A stretch of DNA of 64,000 nt from Bacillus sp. HNG (GTDB lineage Bacteria > Bacillota > Bacilli > Bacillales > Bacillaceae_L). The stretch is taken from the NCBI RefSeq assembly GCF_003400205.1, contig NZ_QUQV01000005.1, positions 62,001 through 126,000 of the forward strand, given 5' to 3'. Both the position numbers and the translations under genes were made by a program. The notes under the pieces were generated by a model. It saw only the letters and a list, made by a program, of their open reading frames with translations, had not been told where the DNA came from and ran no database searches. Positions 63,533 to 64,000 of the stretch are shown here, one piece after another; position 1 is the stretch's first letter, and each line of letters begins with the position of its first letter.

Positions 63533-64000
63533 TTATGGTTTTATTGAATTTCGATATTTACCATTTTCAAAATACAGCTTATGGTAGGTCAAACGATTAT
63601 CACTATCAATATAAATAATTTCCCATATTGGAATATTATCTTCGAGTCCAAGCTTAACGGAACGAATTTCTTGTGGATTTCGCTCACTTTTTAAAATAGC
63701 TAGTGCTTTATTTTCTGTAATTCCATCACGTTTAAAGCGTGTTACGATTTCCCCTTTTTTCTGCGGAATCCAAGCAATTATTGTTTCATCTTCATTATTT
63801 TTTCCGATGACAACTTGATATGCTTTTGTCCCCAGATATGTATAACTATCTTCTATTTTTTCAATTGGCGTCTTTTCAAGTGCGATTTTGTTTCCTTTTG
63901 CTGCAGCGTTATTAAGCGGCTCAAGAGCCGATTGATAAATGTTAACTCCTCTCCAAATAATAAAGATAAGGAGGACGACGAGTATCCCAATGATCCATTT
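63533..64000 (-). CDS. tseB: TseB-like wall-elongation regulator YpmB (start outside window)
   Basis: I translated 155 codons up to the window edge. It has a membrane helix at its visible start (WIIGILVVLLIFIIWRG), then an extracellular DUF5590-like region with ALEPLNNAAAKGNKIALEK and the ending FENGKYRNSIKP. In B. subtilis YpmB (TseB) regulates PBP2A in wall elongation. It is the first visible gene of the tseB-aspB-asnS-dnaD-nth-ypoC operon. The N-terminal few residues lie past base 64000. Confidence 0.92.
   Translation of the reverse strand, partial: KWIIGILVVLLIFIIWRGVNIYQSALEPLNNAAAKGNKIALEKTPIEKIEDSYTYLGTKAYQVVIGKNNEDETIIAWIPQKKGEIVTRFKRDGITENKALAILKSERNPQEIRSVKLGLEDNIPIWEIIYIDSDNRLTYHKLYFENGKYRNSIKP

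Noticed and set aside
1-64000. tRNA or rRNA genes
   Set aside because: I saw no cloverleaf with a T-loop GTTCRA and no rRNA sequence; rnpB is the only stable RNA found.

Overview
The window looks like part of the chromosome of a low-GC, endospore-forming Bacillaceae species. It carries spore genes (sspL, sspM, cotD, a csgA-like gene), strong AGGAGG-type ribosome sites with frequent TTG and GTG starts, a type B RNase P RNA, and long stretches in the order I recall from the Bacillus subtilis ypg-ypm interval. There is no phage, plasmid, CRISPR or insertion sequence signature. Base composition and codon use look even throughout, so this is mostly core chromosome with lineage-specific insertions.

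Layout. 1-7.4 kb: an ABC-F ATPase (cut by the window start) coupled to an HD phosphohydrolase, a DegV fatty-acid-binding protein, fhs, metA and a methyltransferase. 7.4-9.7 kb: a TetR / SCP2 / acyl-reductase-like SDR operon with a clear promoter and operator. 9.7-16.5 kb: topB, an HD-GYP protein, cspD, ypeQ, and a queuosine-precursor transporter (ypdP) behind a preQ1-I riboswitch, flanked by two RNase H-fold genes. 16.6-24.8 kb: a PAP2-like membrane protein, sspL, a 20-bp-period repeat array, ypcP, ypbS, the double dynamin dynA, and the alkylpyrone pair ypbQ-bcsA. 25-34.1 kb: a duplicated P-loop ATPase, a B-type (ba3-like) cytochrome oxidase operon, the M32 carboxypeptidase ypwA, the DinG-like helicase ypvA and the rRNA methyltransferase ypsC. 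34.2-40.1 kb: rnpB, gpsB, ypsA, cotD, and the mitomycin-repair pair yprB/yprA (mrfB/mrfA). 40.2-53 kb, a block absent from this place in B. subtilis as I recall it: selO, a TetR/MFS divergent pair, a second csp with ydjO, a complete oppABCDF operon, a Crp/Fnr regulator, an Hsp20 and small genes of likely spore type. 53-64 kb: yppG, yppE, sspM, yppC, recU-ponA, and convergent to them the operon tseB(ypmB)-aspB-asnS-dnaD-nth-ypoC.

How the parts work together. Several units are self-contained: methionine/C1 metabolism (fhs, metA), queuosine precursor uptake, polyketide-derived membrane pyrones, a high-affinity terminal oxidase, DNA repair and recombination (mrfAB, recU, nth, topB, ypcP, ypvA), cell division and wall growth (gpsB, ponA, tseB) and oligopeptide uptake. 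Most genes are ordinary. The least explained items are the 20-bp tandem array at 17361-17460, a closed three-stem RNA structure at 44945-45017 between the opp operon and ydjO, the TetR-SCP2-SDR lipid operon, TGTGA-type palindromes in front of the oxidase operon, a REP-like palindrome at 62272-62320, and several unannotated-looking small ORFs. I found no clear case of a wholly new multi-gene system.
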